Source: DSQK01 sp964550175
GTDB lineage: Archaea > Nanobdellota > Nanobdellia > Woesearchaeales > ARS49
Reading direction: 5' to 3'
Assembly (NCBI GenBank): GCA_964550175.1
Contig: CAZJXP010000001.1
Location: 868,001-932,000 of the forward strand
DNA length: 64,000 nucleotides
Shown one piece after another: positions 63,445-64,000 of the stretch (position 1 is its first letter; each line of letters opens with the position of its first letter). Made by a program: the position numbers and the translations under genes. The notes beneath the pieces are model-generated. The model ran no database searches, was not told where the DNA came from, and saw only the letters and a program-made list of their open reading frames with translations.

Positions 63445-64000
63445 ACCGTGTCTGCGGTTTTCGGAGTATTACTTTCTTTCGGTGCCACGAGGCCGTGAGC
63501 ACGCGCGGCCTTGATCACGGCCGTGTAAAAATCGGACGCGTGAAACGGAAAGATGCCCAAAGAGCCGCCGTTTTGCAGGAAGGTGAGCAACGAATGCGAG
63601 TGCGGCCGATCATTCTCTTGGCTCAAGAGCAGGACGTATCCAAATGTCGTTGTGCTGCACAGTTCCTCTATCGGCTGGCCGAATTTGCTGATCCCGTTGA
63701 GCGCCTTGTCCTTCACTTCAGGGCTGAGCTTCCAGCAGCGCTGCTCATTGTTGTACCGAGGGCCTTCGATGCCGAGATCGATGACGACCGGGAGATTGTC
63801 GGCTAAAATGATTGCATCATACGGAATCCGCTTGAACTGCTTCGACCAGATGGTGTGCTTTCCGTCGTAGTCGTCCGTAACGCGGTAATGCTGGGTTTCC
63901 GTGCATCTCGGGAGCGCGCGCAAGTTAACCCGTTTCTCGGCTTTGCAGTATTTTACTGAGTCTTCGAGCGCAAGCTGGAGAAATGATTCGCGAATCGCCT
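63441..64000 (-). CDS. Hypothetical protein, 5' truncated by window edge
   Basis: The frame stays open to the window end, so only the last ~185 residues are visible. Distinct blocks are SVKYCKAEKRVNLRALPRC in part, FKRIPYDAIILADNLPVVIDLGIEGPRYNN in part and GYVLLLSQENDRPHSHSLLTFLQNGG in part. It is soluble and without a motif I recognise. It is coupled to msrA by a 4-bp overlap. Confidence 0.6.
   Translation of the reverse strand, partial: AIRESFLQLALEDSVKYCKAEKRVNLRALPRCTETQHYRVTDDYDGKHTIWSKQFKRIPYDAIILADNLPVVIDLGIEGPRYNNEQRCWKLSPEVKDKALNGISKFGQPIEELCSTTTFGYVLLLSQENDRPHSHSLLTFLQNGGSLGIFPFHASDFYTAVIKAARAHGLVAPKESNTPKTADTV

Overview
This is archaeal DNA of roughly balanced base composition. 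The evidence is a ribosomal and RNA polymerase complement that is archaeal throughout (L7Ae, S28e, L24e, L30e, EF-1A, EF-2, RpoH, RpoB'', RpoB', RpoA', RpoA''), TATA boxes about 25 bp before many start codons (leaderless mRNAs), TrmB and TrmY, and type IV pilin processing. Many small proteins, a coiled-coil TIM-barrel cluster and surface proteins of unknown type suggest an uncultivated DPANN-like lineage (Woesearchaeota, Pacearchaeota or Diapherotrites would fit). That placement is inference. No rRNA, CRISPR array, transposase or prophage was seen.

Layout. 1-7.2 kb: a truncated gene, a C39-like peptidase with a membrane partner, an NFACT-R protein, a pilin, two HIT proteins, and an operon with a prepilin peptidase. 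7.4-11.2 kb: the L7Ae-S28e-L24e-NDK-EF-2 translation operon. 11.4-17.1 kb: a TrmB regulator, then an island with two paralogous membrane-anchored His-rich proteins, a small membrane protein, a eukaryotic-type Ser/Thr kinase with an extracytoplasmic domain, an anchored secreted protein and a multi-hairpin RNA. 17.1-22.4 kb: tRNA deacylase, MscL, Tag glycosylase, an orphan sensor-like membrane domain, EF-1A, S10 and a DEAD-box helicase. 22.4-28.2 kb: an HTH regulator with a Cys cluster, a DUF1858/A-type carrier fusion and sufCBDSU. 28.3-32.8 kb: a copper island (ArsR, CopZ, Met-rich membrane protein, cupredoxin, CxxC membrane protein, CopA). 32.9-37.3 kb: the TIM-barrel/coiled-coil cluster and a YhbY protein. 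37.4-50.1 kb: surface proteins, nucleotidyltransferase-HEPN, TrmY, HAD phosphatase, a RelE-type toxin-antitoxin pair, beta-lactamase-like proteins (one with a nonsense codon) and a SemiSWEET. 50.3-61.8 kb: S7, S12, an inserted AbrB/PemK pair and two unknown genes, then NusA, L30e, RNA polymerase and tRNA-Lys. 61.9-64 kb: small proteins, MsrA and a truncated gene.

The most unusual feature is a family of intergenic repeats, called R1 here. Thirteen copies of about 45-150 bp are spread over the window. They share the modules ACGTTGCTgtCC, GATTTTGAG, TTAACGACGAAACAAAAC and GGCGGTAAAAAG, sit only between genes (often between convergent genes), and in three copies are bounded by inverted CTTTTTACCG/CGGTAAAAAG ends. 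A second repeat of about 40 bp (R3, four copies) precedes R1 twice, and a GC-rich hairpin (R2) occurs twice. The kinase island with its terminal structured RNA is the best candidate for an undescribed protein system.
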